Positions 34,848 through 43,489 of a stretch of 64,000 bases of DNA are shown here, one piece after another. How positions within the stretch are numbered: position 1 is the first letter of the stretch; every line of letters starts with the position of its first letter. This DNA is from Clostridium_AD estertheticum_D. GTDB taxonomy: Bacteria > Bacillota > Clostridia > Clostridiales > Clostridiaceae. The stretch spans positions 62,001 to 126,000 of the forward strand of contig NZ_JAHLDM010000012.1 of NCBI RefSeq assembly GCF_018861295.1, in the 5' to 3' direction. The notes beneath the pieces were generated by a model. That model ran no database searches, had not been told where the DNA came from, and worked only from the letters and a program-made list of their open reading frames with translations. Position numbers and translations under genes: made by a program.

Positions 34848-35011
34848 TTCGCTCCTTTAATTTAGCATAGATTTTATTCGGTCAATAGTTAATTATACTA
34901 TAATTACCATGATTTTCATATAAAAAGTAAAATATGATCAATTTTTTATCACAGAATATAGCATTTTAATGATTTGTATGATATGATCTAATTGTAAAAA
35001 TTAAACATCAA

Positions 35012-35160
35012 TATATCAAGAATTAGGGTAGAGATTTAGCTCTATGACCCTATACCAACCTGCATTTATATGTAAGGTGGTTCAGCTAAAACACGATAAG
35101 GAGGTGAAGAAAAATATAGATGTTCATCGTTCTTCTTATCTTAGGATAAGAAGATTTTTT
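35012..35160 (+). promoter_or_regulatory. S-box-like (SAM-I variant) riboswitch with terminator
   Basis: The order of elements fits an S-box. P1 is TATCAAG (from 35014) with GATAAG (35095-35100). A P2-like arm follows with CTCTATGACCC, then CCAACCTGCAT...ATGTAAGGTGG as P3 and a short P4. Downstream is a perfect 10-bp terminator (35131-35140 with 35145-35154, then six T). Its 5' arm, CTTCTTATC, is complementary to GATAAG and the following GAAGAA, giving the usual antiterminator switch. Some core bases differ from the SAM-I consensus (CCAACC for GGCAACC), so ligand and function are uncertain. Confidence 0.6.
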
Positions 35161-35193
35161 TGTTTTGAAACAAATTTGAGGGAGTGATTATTA

Positions 35194-35262
35194 ATGAATA
35201 CAACAGGAATGATAATAGGATATATCAAATTTTTGCCTGAAATAATATATATTATAATTTAG
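35194..35262 (+). CDS. Short ORF behind the riboswitch
   Basis: A 22-codon frame with GGGAG 9 nt upstream, beginning MNTTGMIIGYIKF and ending in an isoleucine-rich stretch. It is the only frame the riboswitch could control. It is probably the stub of a deleted methionine-related gene, or a tiny membrane peptide. Confidence 0.35.
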   Translation: MNTTGMIIGYIKFLPEIIYIII

Positions 35263-35266
35263 GTAC

Positions 35267-35295
35267 TTGACATAACAACATAGTTGCAATACAAT
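35267..35295 (+). promoter_or_regulatory. Promoter of the padR gene
   Basis: -35 TTGACA (35267-35272) and -10 TACAAT (35290-35295) are spaced 17 nt. The sequence around the -10 box (ACATAGTTGCAATACAATATA) has partial dyad symmetry and could be the PadR operator. Confidence 0.7.
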
Positions 35296-35333
35296 ATAGC
35301 CACTAGGTTACATTACAAGGTAGGTGATACAAA

Positions 35334-35666
35334 ATGGCAAATTCTTCTCAATTATTAAAAGGAATTTTAGAAGGTTGCATATTAAAAATAATTTTAAAAA
35401 AAGAAACCTACGGATATGAATTATATAGTTCACTAAAAATAAATGGTTTTGATGACTTATCTGAAGGAACTTTATATCCTTTGCTAATTAGGTTGGAGAA
35501 AAATGGTTTATTGTCCTCGATAAGCAGGGACTCACCTCTAGGACCAAAACGAAAATATTATTCGCTTACTAAATTAGGGGAACATGAATTTTTAGATTTT
35601 TGTAGCTCCTGGGGTAAAATTTCAAAATCAGTTAATAAGATATTGGGGGATGATCTAAGTGATTAA
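35334..35666 (+). CDS. PadR family transcriptional regulator
   Basis: A 110-residue winged-helix repressor. Typical PadR signatures are present: YGYELYSSLK, LSEGTLYPLLIRLEKNGLL, and GPKRKYYSLTKLG. It controls its own promoter in most relatives. The next gene overlaps its stop codon, the usual pairing of a PadR with a membrane protein of the DUF1048/DUF1129 kind. Confidence 0.9.
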   Translation: MANSSQLLKGILEGCILKIILKKETYGYELYSSLKINGFDDLSEGTLYPLLIRLEKNGLLSSISRDSPLGPKRKYYSLTKLGEHEFLDFCSSWGKISKSVNKILGDDLSD

Positions 35667-36336
35667 AACAAAATCATTAATAATGCAATTAAATAAAGCA
35701 TCTGAAAACTTATCTTTAGAAAACAAAGGTGTATTTGATGACATTGTAGTCTATGTAAGAACATCAAATATAAAAACAAGAGATGCTGAAGAATTTCTTC
35801 AACAGATACTAGACAGTTTTTTAAATGCAGAGCAACAAGGTGTAAGCATTGAAACTGTACTAGGGACAACAGATATTAAGCATTACTGTGAAGAAATAGT
35901 AGATACCTTCAAATCAAGCTATAATTACTCATCACTATGTAGCGAATATGTTATGTACACAGGTATGATCATAACAATGTTATCAATTATTAATTATATT
36001 ACACAAAGTTTAAGTATAATTTCAAAGTATGGTGTTAATAATCTCACTTTCTATCTAAACTTTAATTTAGGAATAATCTCTCAAGTTTTTATTATAGGGA
36101 TTACTATTATTGCTATTATGACTTATATCAAAAAAAGCTGTTTTAAGGAACTAGTCAAGGTTAGTAAACTAAAAGAGTTTTTTAAACTTTGGGTAATAGG
36201 ATGTCTATGGTTTGGTATATTTATTGCTTGCTTGATGTTTTTAGGGGGAATATTAGTATTTAGAGTAAATATAATTTTAGTCATTATTGTTGGAATCGCT
36301 TTATATTTTATAGGTAATTATGTATCAGAAAAATAA
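35659..36336 (+). CDS. PadR-associated membrane protein, DUF1048/DUF1129-like
   Basis: A 225-residue protein that starts at a GTG overlapping the padR stop. Residues 1-90 are helical and soluble with ILDSFLNAEQQGVS and DIKHYCEEIVDTF, resembling the N-terminal segment of PadR-linked DUF1048/DUF1129 proteins. Four or five membrane helices follow. It is likely controlled by the PadR and involved in envelope stress, but the function is not established. Confidence 0.7.
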   Translation: MIKTKSLIMQLNKASENLSLENKGVFDDIVVYVRTSNIKTRDAEEFLQQILDSFLNAEQQGVSIETVLGTTDIKHYCEEIVDTFKSSYNYSSLCSEYVMYTGMIITMLSIINYITQSLSIISKYGVNNLTFYLNFNLGIISQVFIIGITIIAIMTYIKKSCFKELVKVSKLKEFFKLWVIGCLWFGIFIACLMFLGGILVFRVNIILVIIVGIALYFIGNYVSEK

Positions 36337-36399
36337 AGACTTTAAAAATTGAAATATAAGGGATAGTAACCGCAAAACGAGGAAAGGGGGTCACTACAC

Positions 36400-36597
36400 A
36401 TGATATACAAACTTAGATATTTAATTATAGCAATTGTATTTCTTATTTTAACAAAATTAATTGTGCCAATATTCCAATTTATGAATTGGAATATAGCAAA
36501 AGAAAGTCAAGATTTAGTAGTAATTATTTTTGGTTCATTAGCTATTATTTTTTCATTAGTAGCAGCAGTTTTTAGTATTAAAAAAAATCACCATTAA
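36400..36597 (+). CDS. Small two-helix membrane protein
   Basis: A 65-residue protein with helices at about 5-25 and 38-58 and a basic end. AAAGGGGG precedes the ATG. It lies 60 nt after the PadR-associated gene and is probably the third gene of that operon. The family is not recognised. Confidence 0.6.
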   Translation: MIYKLRYLIIAIVFLILTKLIVPIFQFMNWNIAKESQDLVVIIFGSLAIIFSLVAAVFSIKKNHH

Positions 36598-36654
36598 TAA
36601 TCAAAACATCATATAATGGGTATTTTTACTCATCCACCTGAAAAGGTGGGATAG

Positions 36655-36745
36655 GATAGTAGCCTCAATCTGAATGTAACACAATTATGTTACATTCACT
36701 TCAGAATATCAATATAAGCAAAGTATGTAATAAATACTACATATA
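36655..36745. repeat. Dispersed repeat, copy 6 (hairpin 1)
   Basis: TGAATGTAAC (36671-36680) pairs perfectly with 36689-36698, followed by CAGAATATCAATATA. Hairpin 2 is missing. A small stem (CCACCT with AGGTGG, near 36634-36650) just before it could end the padR operon. Confidence 0.65.
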
Positions 36746-36748
36746 GTC

Positions 36749-37276
36749 TCATATTAATTTTTCATATAGTTTAAACCAATCCAATCCGTAGTTTCCAAGT
36801 CCCAAATCAACAGTATCAATATATTTAAAACTACATTTTTCATACAACTTTATGGCAGGTATATTCCCTTCATATACATCTAGCCTAATTGATTTAACTT
36901 GTGACTTAATGCTGCATTCATCAGCAAATTCCATTAGTGCTTTGCCTACACCACATTTCATAAATCTCGGATGAACAACAAATGTATGTATAACAAAAAC
37001 GTCTGAATAGTCAGACTCAAATCCCCATTTAGCATTATAATATTCCGGTTCAGGTTCATTACTTAAAATAATAGAACCAATGATTTTCCCATTATGCTTT
37101 GCCACATAGAGATTGTCGTTTTTGACTCCATCAATTGCATTTTGTCTTATAGGATATATACCCTTTATCCATCCAGGATAATTTACTCCTTTTGCCAAAT
37201 AGTCATTTAAATCATTGTAAAGTTGTTCTAATTCATCAATATCATTTGTTTGTCCAAATCCAATAGTAATATCCAT
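36749..37276 (-). CDS. GNAT family N-acetyltransferase
   Basis: About 175 residues from the ATG at 37276 (GGAGGG upstream). The acetyl-CoA loop is in HPRFMKCGVGKALMEFAD, and the C-terminal NIPAIKLYEKCSFKYID is the usual GNAT ending. The acceptor substrate cannot be told from the sequence. It is monocistronic. Confidence 0.88.
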   Translation of the reverse strand: MDITIGFGQTNDIDELEQLYNDLNDYLAKGVNYPGWIKGIYPIRQNAIDGVKNDNLYVAKHNGKIIGSIILSNEPEPEYYNAKWGFESDYSDVFVIHTFVVHPRFMKCGVGKALMEFADECSIKSQVKSIRLDVYEGNIPAIKLYEKCSFKYIDTVDLGLGNYGLDWFKLYEKLI

Positions 37277-37653
37277 GTGTATACCCTCCAAATAAATGTA
37301 AAATATAAAATTTGTTTCATTATAATATTTTACAATTTCGACTAATAATATATATTCAATAATACCATAATTATTGTAAATTAAGCATATTTACAATTTA
37401 AAAAAATTACATATAGCCTCAATGTGAAAGTAACTCAATTGGTATTGTGTTACATTCACAATATCAATACGAGCTTAAAAAAACTTGTACCAATATATAA
37501 GAATAAAACGAACTTTGGCTATATAAGAACTCTATGACGACAAATATCAATATTATCCTTCAACTTCATTTTCTGCAAAAAACAAAAATCTCTTTCCATG
37601 GGAATAGGAAAAAATAACCATATTAGTTTTAATACTTAGCGTATAATTTCCAG
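37277..37653. repeat. Intergenic region with both dispersed repeat families
   Basis: It holds ATACCATAATTATTGTAAAT (from about 37363) and a two-hairpin-family copy with TGAAAGTAAC (37425-37434) facing 37449-37458. About 170 bp after that show nothing I can identify. Confidence 0.6.
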
Positions 37654-37923
37654 CTATCTTTTTAAAATTTTATTTTTATAATATAATAACTTACCAAAAT
37701 CTATTGTGCTTATACCATAAGCACCTAAACATACTGCCATGTTTATAATAATAGTTTCCCAATGCCATTTTATATAATAACATTTTTGTGCAACAATATA
37801 TGTGGTTATAGAAGAAAATAAATAAGCTATAAGTGTTGTAATTGCTTCTTTCGCAAACATAGTTAGTCCTAAACCTAATGAAAGTATTGCTTTGTTTATT
37901 GCGCCAACTAAGAAATCATTCAA
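37654..37923 (-). CDS. Possible small membrane protein, perhaps degraded
   Basis: A minus-strand frame encodes a hydrophobic protein of about 89 residues from a TTG (37923), with three likely helices (AILSLGLGLTMF, TTLIAYLFSSITTYIVA, IIINMAVCLGAYGI). It has no good ribosome binding site, and the frame runs on into the next gene's start region. It resembles holin-like or GtrA-like small proteins only in layout. It may be a decayed gene. Confidence 0.3.
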   Translation of the reverse strand: MNDFLVGAINKAILSLGLGLTMFAKEAITTLIAYLFSSITTYIVAQKCYYIKWHWETIIINMAVCLGAYGISTIDFGKLLYYKNKILKR

Positions 37924-38057
37924 TATATACAGCCACTTACGCCTAATATGATAATTGATAAAGAAATTATTAAATTGTTGTATAGTGTATATTGAAGCAG
38001 GAGAATTATAATGGTAAGATAAAGGTGTTGAAAATTGCAATACAAATGGAGGCGAAA

Positions 38058-39890
38058 ATGATGATAAAGCTACTTGCGATAGTCCCATATGAAGGTTTAA
38101 GAGAATTACTTAAAGATATATGTAGTAAATATGAAAATATTGTTATGGATATAGAAATTGCAGATTTGGATGGATCAATACCAATTGCTAGAGAAGCTGA
38201 TAAAAGAGGTTATGATATTATCCTCAGCCGTGGGGGTACTGCAAATATAATACGTGAATACGCTGAAATACCAGTTATTGAAATCCCTGTGTCAGGTTAT
38301 GATATTCTTCATGTTCTAACACTAATTAAAAATTCAAGTACAAAGATGGCAGCTATAGGATTTAATAATATATGCAAAGGAACTGAGATTGTTAGAGAGC
38401 TACTTAATATAGATTTACCAATATATTCACTTAACAAAGAAACTGAAGTAACACAGGTGTTGCAAAATGCATTTAATGATGGTATACAAATTGTGCTAGG
38501 AGATGTTGTTACAGTCAGGGCTGCTAAAGAAATGGGTTACCATGGGATACTTATTACTTCAGGTTATGAATCAGTAAATGAAGCATTTAAAGAAGTGCAG
38601 AGGATATATGATATTTTACTTAAAGGAAAAGCTAAGGTAAACCTTTTGGAGAAGTTACTTGAATCAAGTAGTTTAGGGGTAATAGCAGTTGACGGTCAAA
38701 ATGTTATTAGATATACAAACAGTGCAGCGGCAACGATCTTAGGGGAAGAAACGGTTAAACTTATAGGAGATGTTCTTGCCTATCATGTACCTATTATAGT
38801 AAATTTAATTAAAAACATCGTAAATGAGGGTAAGAAAGATGTTAAACAATATATTTATATAAAGAAAAAGCAAGTATACATTAACATAGTATCTTGCCCT
38901 GATGAAATTGAGGCACGGTACATAATATTTCTAGTAACTGATGAGTCAAAAATAAAAAATTCGTTAGTACAAATGCCGTCTGGTATTTCAACTTTTGCTC
39001 AAATAGTTGGTTCAAGTGTTGCTATAAAAAAATGTATTCAAAAGGCGAAAAAACTTGCGGGTTTAGATGGAAATGTCTGGATTTATGGCGAAAGTGGAAG
39101 TGGAAAATGTATGTTTGCCCAGGCGATCCATTCAGAAAGTTCATTTAGAAAAAACTCGTTTTATATTTTGGACTGTAATCAACTATCTGATTTAGAACTA
39201 GAAAGTGAATTATTTGGAAATGAAAATATTGTAGGTCTAATACAAAAGGGAGAAAAGGGGACACTTTATCTTAAGGATATTGATGGTATGAAACTTAGTA
39301 TTCAAGAAAGGCTAGTTCTTGAGGTTAACAAAGGTACTTCAATGAGGATAATTGCATCATCTAGTATTCCGTTTGAAAAATCTACAATTAGAGAAGAATT
39401 TTCTAAAAAACTTTTTTCTATAATTGGAGAACTATATTTGAAAATACCGTCTATAAAGGAACGTTTAGAAGATATTGAAGAAATTGTTAGAATTAAAATA
39501 GCGGATTATAATTCACAGTATGGCAAGCAGATTGTTGGGATGAGAGCTGAGGTAATTAACAAATTGATGAACGAGAATTGGCCTGGTAATGTGAAAGAAC
39601 TAATTAATATTATTACAGAAATGCCTGCTGCGTCAGATGGGCCGTATATTGAATTAAATGATGTAGATGAAATTCTAAGGAGGCATGAGGAATCTCATAA
39701 AAAATTATCGCAAAATACGATGATGGTAGATATAAGTGGTTCTTGGGAAGAAATCGAAAAAAAGATTTTGTGGCATATTTTGCAAGAGGAAGATATGAAT
39801 CAATCTAGTACTGCGGAAAGGTTAGGAATCAATAGGACAACTATTTGGAGAAAATTAAAGGAATATGATACAACAATTTTGCAAAAATAA
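38058..39890 (+). CDS. PrpR-like regulator with degenerate AAA+ domain
   Basis: About 610 residues; ATG at 38058 (or 38061) behind GGAGG. Domains in order: PrpR_N ligand sensor (about 1-180), a PAS-like segment (about 190-300), a sigma-54-type AAA+ domain (about 315-540) and a Fis helix-turn-helix at the end (RLGINRTTIWRKLKE). Walker A is kept (GESGSGK), but the GAFTGA loop that contacts sigma-54 is missing and Walker B reads GTLYLKDID instead of GTLFLDEI. It therefore probably regulates sigma-70 promoters without ATP hydrolysis. It precedes the acid-sugar locus and is its likely regulator. Confidence 0.82.
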   Translation: MMIKLLAIVPYEGLRELLKDICSKYENIVMDIEIADLDGSIPIAREADKRGYDIILSRGGTANIIREYAEIPVIEIPVSGYDILHVLTLIKNSSTKMAAIGFNNICKGTEIVRELLNIDLPIYSLNKETEVTQVLQNAFNDGIQIVLGDVVTVRAAKEMGYHGILITSGYESVNEAFKEVQRIYDILLKGKAKVNLLEKLLESSSLGVIAVDGQNVIRYTNSAAATILGEETVKLIGDVLAYHVPIIVNLIKNIVNEGKKDVKQYIYIKKKQVYINIVSCPDEIEARYIIFLVTDESKIKNSLVQMPSGISTFAQIVGSSVAIKKCIQKAKKLAGLDGNVWIYGESGSGKCMFAQAIHSESSFRKNSFYILDCNQLSDLELESELFGNENIVGLIQKGEKGTLYLKDIDGMKLSIQERLVLEVNKGTSMRIIASSSIPFEKSTIREEFSKKLFSIIGELYLKIPSIKERLEDIEEIVRIKIADYNSQYGKQIVGMRAEVINKLMNENWPGNVKELINIITEMPAASDGPYIELNDVDEILRRHEESHKKLSQNTMMVDISGSWEEIEKKILWHILQEEDMNQSSTAERLGINRTTIWRKLKEYDTTILQK

Positions 39891-39911
39891 ACAGTTTTTG
39901 CAAAATGAAAT

Positions 39912-39953
39912 AAGAAACCTAAAAGGTGATATTCACTTTTTAGGTTTCTTTAT
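39912..39953 (+). terminator. Terminator after the PrpR-like gene
   Basis: A 17-bp stem with one mismatch (39912-39928 with 39934-39950), flanked by A- and T-rich ends. Confidence 0.8.
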
Positions 39954-39970
39954 TTGAACCTAAATATTAG

Positions 39971-40070
39971 ATTGGGAATCAATAGAAAAACTATTTGGAG
40001 AAAAACAAAGGAAAATAATAAGACTGTTGCAAAAACAAACAATATTTGTGATTGGAGTTGTTTATAATAC
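39971..40070 (+). pseudogene. Duplicated 3' end of the PrpR-like gene
   Basis: This segment repeats the last coding part of the preceding gene and its flank, read LGINRKTIWRKTKENNKT. The recognition helix of the Fis domain is preserved, but nothing upstream of it remains. It is a relic of a second regulator gene or a tandem duplication. Confidence 0.65.
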
Positions 40071-40119
40071 TGAAAAGTTATATACTACAAATAAGCAGAA
40101 CAGATATTAAAACAATATG

Positions 40120-40172
40120 TTGCAAAAATAGACAATTAAGTAGCTCGTATAGTAATAAAATTTTCATTACTA
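40120..40172 (+). promoter_or_regulatory. Putative operator sites upstream of the acid-sugar operon
   Basis: TTGCAAAAATAGACAAT (40120-40136) is the fourth of four similar sequences (others at 39879, 39898 and 40027). An 8-bp inverted repeat, ATAGTAAT with ATTACTAT, follows near 40152-40175. No -24/-12 sigma-54 promoter is present. These sites could bind the Fis-type domain of the adjacent regulator. Confidence 0.4.
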
Positions 40173-40239
40173 TTAATAATAGATATTAAAGGGAGGTTTT
40201 ATAAGAGCTTATTTTAATTCATTTTGGAGGGGTTTTATT

Positions 40240-41550
40240 ATGTTTAAAATTGCAATAATAGCTGATGACTTAACAGGAGCTTCAGATTCAGGTGTTCAGT
40301 TTGCTAGAAAAGGTATTGAAACACATGTAATTTTTGATATGAACCTTTTTAGTGATGCATCAAATGAAAACGTTGTTATTGTAGTAGACACAGACAGCCG
40401 TGCTATTAAAACAGAGGATGCTTATGGGAGAGTTAAAGAGACTGTAAGTAAACTTCATAATTATGGATTTGATTTTATTTATAAGAAAATAGATTCAACT
40501 CTCAGAGGAAATTTGGGATATGAAATTGATGCAATACTAGACTCGACATCTTTTGATTATTCAATAGTAGTTCCAGCTTTTCCAAAACTCGGCAGAACAA
40601 CGGTTGAGGGTGTTCAATATTTAAATCATGTACCAGTAAGTGAAACTGAAGTTGGCAGGGATCCACGTACACCTGTAAAAGAATCAAATGTAGTTAAACT
40701 ACTCTCACTTCAAACCAATAGGAAATGTACATTAATAAAACTAGACATTGTTCGCGGCGGAAGCGACAATATAATTAAAAAAATTAGTGAGGAAAGAGCA
40801 CATGGAAATGAAATTTTTATTTTTGATGCTGAAACTGAAGAAGATTTAGAAATTATAGCAGCATCTCAATCACATTATGATCCATCTAGAATACTTTGGG
40901 TAGGTTCTGCTGGACTTGCAGAGTTCATTCCAAAATACTTTGGGTTTCCTGATGTATTGCCTGAAGTAATGAATATTTCGCCAACTAAAAATCCGGTTAT
41001 ACTTGTTTCAGGAAGTTTATCACAATTAACAAGTAACCAAGTAAATCGGTTTAATAAATTACCACAAGTTGCACAAGTTGAGCTTAATGTTCTGGACATT
41101 ATTCAATCTGATAAAAAGAAGGCAGACGAAATCAAGAGGTGTTTTGATGAAGTGTCAATAGCAACAAAAGAGGGAAAGGACATCAGTCTTTATACATGCT
41201 CATTACCTGAATATATTGTTGCTACAAAGTTAAGTGGAAAAGAATTAGGTCTTGATGGAATGGAAGTATCCAATCAAATCTCTAATGCATTAGGAGAAAT
41301 TATGTCAAAGATATTAAAAGAAATACCTCTTGCAGGAATGATTCTTACCGGAGGTGACACGGCAAAAGCGGTATGTAAATGGAGCGAAATTTGTGGTATT
41401 AGTTTAATAAATGAAATTGAACCGGGTATACCACTCGGAAAACCTATTAATAAATTTGATATGTATGTAGTCACTAAAGCAGGAGCATTTGGGAAATATG
41501 ATTCATTAATTAATGCATTAAAGATGTTAAAAGGAGGGGTTTCAATTTGA
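40240..41550 (+). CDS. Four-carbon acid sugar kinase (DUF1537 family)
   Basis: A 436-residue cytoplasmic kinase. The N-terminal signature IIADDLTGASDSGVQFARKG and the C-terminal ILTGGDTAKAV are diagnostic of DUF1537, whose characterised members phosphorylate threonate, erythronate or 3-oxo-tetronates at O-4. TGGAGGGG precedes the ATG. The TGA overlaps the next gene, pdxA2-like, as in known tetronate pathways. This is the first structural gene of a locus that runs to 50.4 kb. Confidence 0.9.
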   Translation: MFKIAIIADDLTGASDSGVQFARKGIETHVIFDMNLFSDASNENVVIVVDTDSRAIKTEDAYGRVKETVSKLHNYGFDFIYKKIDSTLRGNLGYEIDAILDSTSFDYSIVVPAFPKLGRTTVEGVQYLNHVPVSETEVGRDPRTPVKESNVVKLLSLQTNRKCTLIKLDIVRGGSDNIIKKISEERAHGNEIFIFDAETEEDLEIIAASQSHYDPSRILWVGSAGLAEFIPKYFGFPDVLPEVMNISPTKNPVILVSGSLSQLTSNQVNRFNKLPQVAQVELNVLDIIQSDKKKADEIKRCFDEVSIATKEGKDISLYTCSLPEYIVATKLSGKELGLDGMEVSNQISNALGEIMSKILKEIPLAGMILTGGDTAKAVCKWSEICGISLINEIEPGIPLGKPINKFDMYVVTKAGAFGKYDSLINALKMLKGGVSI

Positions 41551-42542
41551 ATAAACCTATTATTGGAATAACTATGGGAGATGCTGCAGGCGTAGGTCCA
41601 GAGATCATTATGAAAACACTTAAGTATGAGGAAATTTATGAAAATTGTAGGCCTATTGTTATAGGTGATGCAAATATGTTAATAAGAGCAAATGAAATTG
41701 TTAAATCTAGTATTGAAGTTAATATAATTACAGATATTAATGATGCCTTGTTTAAGTATGGGAAAGTTGATTGTATAGACCTTAATTTATTGCCTAGTGA
41801 CCTACCTTTTGGGGAGGTATCTGCATCTGCTGGCAATGCTGCTTTTCAATATTTAAAAAAAGCAATAGAACTTGCAAATGAGGGCAAAATAGATGCAATC
41901 TGTACTGCACCTCTAAATAAGGAGGCACTTCATAAAGGTGGACATAACTACCCTGGGCATACCGAAATTCTTGCGGAGCTTACAGGAACAAAGGAATTTG
42001 CAATGATGTTATCTTCTCCAAAACTTAAAGTAATACACGTTACTACGCATATGGGAATGATTGATGCTGTAAAATCTATTAATAAGGAACGGGTATATAA
42101 AGTAATATGTATGGCTGCAGATGTTCTTAAGAAGGCAGGAAATCCAAACCCACGTATAGCTGTTTGTGGTGTAAATCCTCATGCTGGTGAAAATGGACTA
42201 TTTGGTTATGGAGAAGAAGAAAGAGAAATATTGCCTGCAGTTAAGAGAGCAGAACTTGAAGGGATTATTGTAAATGGACCAATACCTGCAGACACAGTAT
42301 TCTACAGAACCCTTAAGGGAGAATTTGATATAGTTGTTGTTATGTATCATGATCAAGGACATATTCCAGTTAAGGTTTTGGGATTTGCAAATGGCGTTAA
42401 TATAACCGTTGGACTACCCAAAATACGTACAAGTGTAGATCATGGAACAGCTTTTGATATTGCAGGTAAAGGAATTGCAGATGAGCAAAGCATGATTGAA
42501 GCAATGAGGCAAGCAATTGAATTAGCACCAAAAAATAAATAA
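41547..42542 (+). CDS. PdxA2-type 4-phospho-acid-sugar dehydrogenase
   Basis: A 331-residue NAD-dependent enzyme that starts at TTG (AAGGAGGGG about 7 nt upstream), 4 nt inside the kinase gene. It has GDAAGVGPEI at the start, and zinc-ligand histidines in NYPGHTEI, HVTTHMGM and MYHDQGHIPVK. Linked to a DUF1537 kinase, family knowledge suggests oxidation and decarboxylation of a 4-phospho-tetronate to dihydroxyacetone phosphate, rather than pyridoxal synthesis. Confidence 0.9.
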   Translation: MNKPIIGITMGDAAGVGPEIIMKTLKYEEIYENCRPIVIGDANMLIRANEIVKSSIEVNIITDINDALFKYGKVDCIDLNLLPSDLPFGEVSASAGNAAFQYLKKAIELANEGKIDAICTAPLNKEALHKGGHNYPGHTEILAELTGTKEFAMMLSSPKLKVIHVTTHMGMIDAVKSINKERVYKVICMAADVLKKAGNPNPRIAVCGVNPHAGENGLFGYGEEEREILPAVKRAELEGIIVNGPIPADTVFYRTLKGEFDIVVVMYHDQGHIPVKVLGFANGVNITVGLPKIRTSVDHGTAFDIAGKGIADEQSMIEAMRQAIELAPKNK

Positions 42543-42578
42543 ACTATGAGTTTATTCTGATTTGAAAGGAGAAATAAA

Positions 42579-43454
42579 ATGTTAAAATTAAACGGTATAA
42601 TAGCAGCAATGGCTACACCTTTAACAATGGAGGAAAAAGTTAATGAACAAGAATTGAGGAATCAGGTTAATAGATTTATTAAGGCTGGTATTCATTCACT
42701 ATTTTGTTTAGGAACTAATGGAGAATTTTATGCCCTAAGCTTTGAGGAAAAGTTAAAAGTAATTAGTATTGTTGTGGATGAGACAAAAGGTCGGGTTCCT
42801 GTTTTAGCAGGTACAGGTTGCATTACTACAAAAGAGACTATTGAACTTACTAAAAAAGCAAAAGAGCTTGGGGTAGATGCAGTTTCAGTTATATCTCCAT
42901 ACTTTGCAGGGTGTTCGCAAGAAGTATTATATAATCATTTTAGTACTCTTGCAGATTCAGTAGATATTCCAATTATATTATATAATATACCAGCAAGAAC
43001 TGGTGTAAATATTGATTATACTACTGTCGCACAATTGGCAAAAATTAAAAATATTGTTGGAATAAAAGATAGTAGTGGAAACTTTGATAATGTACTTCGT
43101 TATATTGAAGAAACACCAGAGGATTTCATAGTATTGTCTGGAAATGACTCATTAATTCTATGGACCCTAATGGCAGGAGGAAATGGTGGTATTTCTGGAA
43201 TATCAAATATATTACCTGAAATTATGGTAAGCATTTATGAAGAATGGAAAAAAGGTGATTTTAAGAAATCTAAGAGAGCACAAGATAGCATTCGTGCAAT
43301 ACGCGATACCTTAAAATTCGGAAATCCAAATTCAATTGTAAAATTTGCAACTAACTTAGTTGGAAACCCAGTTGGACCAGCGAAGGCTCCATTTAATGTG
43401 GATAGCAAAGAGATTGAAGTTAAATTATTAAAAGTATTAGAACTTTATAAATAA
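42579..43454 (+). CDS. DapA/NAL family aldolase, first paralogue
   Basis: A 291-residue class I aldolase of the dihydrodipicolinate synthase/N-acetylneuraminate lyase family. It shows GTNGEFYAL, the catalytic tyrosine in YNIPARTG, and the Schiff-base lysine in GIKDSSGN near residue 160. Members form or cleave pyruvate-containing 2-keto acids. Its place after an acid-sugar kinase and dehydrogenase makes catabolic cleavage more likely than lysine synthesis. A second member lies at 47220. Confidence 0.88.
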   Translation: MLKLNGIIAAMATPLTMEEKVNEQELRNQVNRFIKAGIHSLFCLGTNGEFYALSFEEKLKVISIVVDETKGRVPVLAGTGCITTKETIELTKKAKELGVDAVSVISPYFAGCSQEVLYNHFSTLADSVDIPIILYNIPARTGVNIDYTTVAQLAKIKNIVGIKDSSGNFDNVLRYIEETPEDFIVLSGNDSLILWTLMAGGNGGISGISNILPEIMVSIYEEWKKGDFKKSKRAQDSIRAIRDTLKFGNPNSIVKFATNLVGNPVGPAKAPFNVDSKEIEVKLLKVLELYK

Positions 43455-43489
43455 AAATTTATTCTAATTTCATAGGGAGGCAAAAGATA

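Noticed and set aside
40137..40239. Search for a sigma-54 promoter before the acid-sugar operon
   Set aside because: TTGC elements occur but none has GG at the required distance, and the regulator lacks GAFTGA.
41547..42542. Vitamin B6 biosynthesis role for the PdxA-like enzyme
   Set aside because: The overlap with a DUF1537 kinase is the hallmark of PdxA2 in acid-sugar breakdown; no other pdx genes are near.
42579..43454. Lysine-pathway dihydrodipicolinate synthase
   Set aside because: The family fold matches, but the operon context is sugar-acid catabolism and a paralogue lies in the same locus; no other lysine genes are present.
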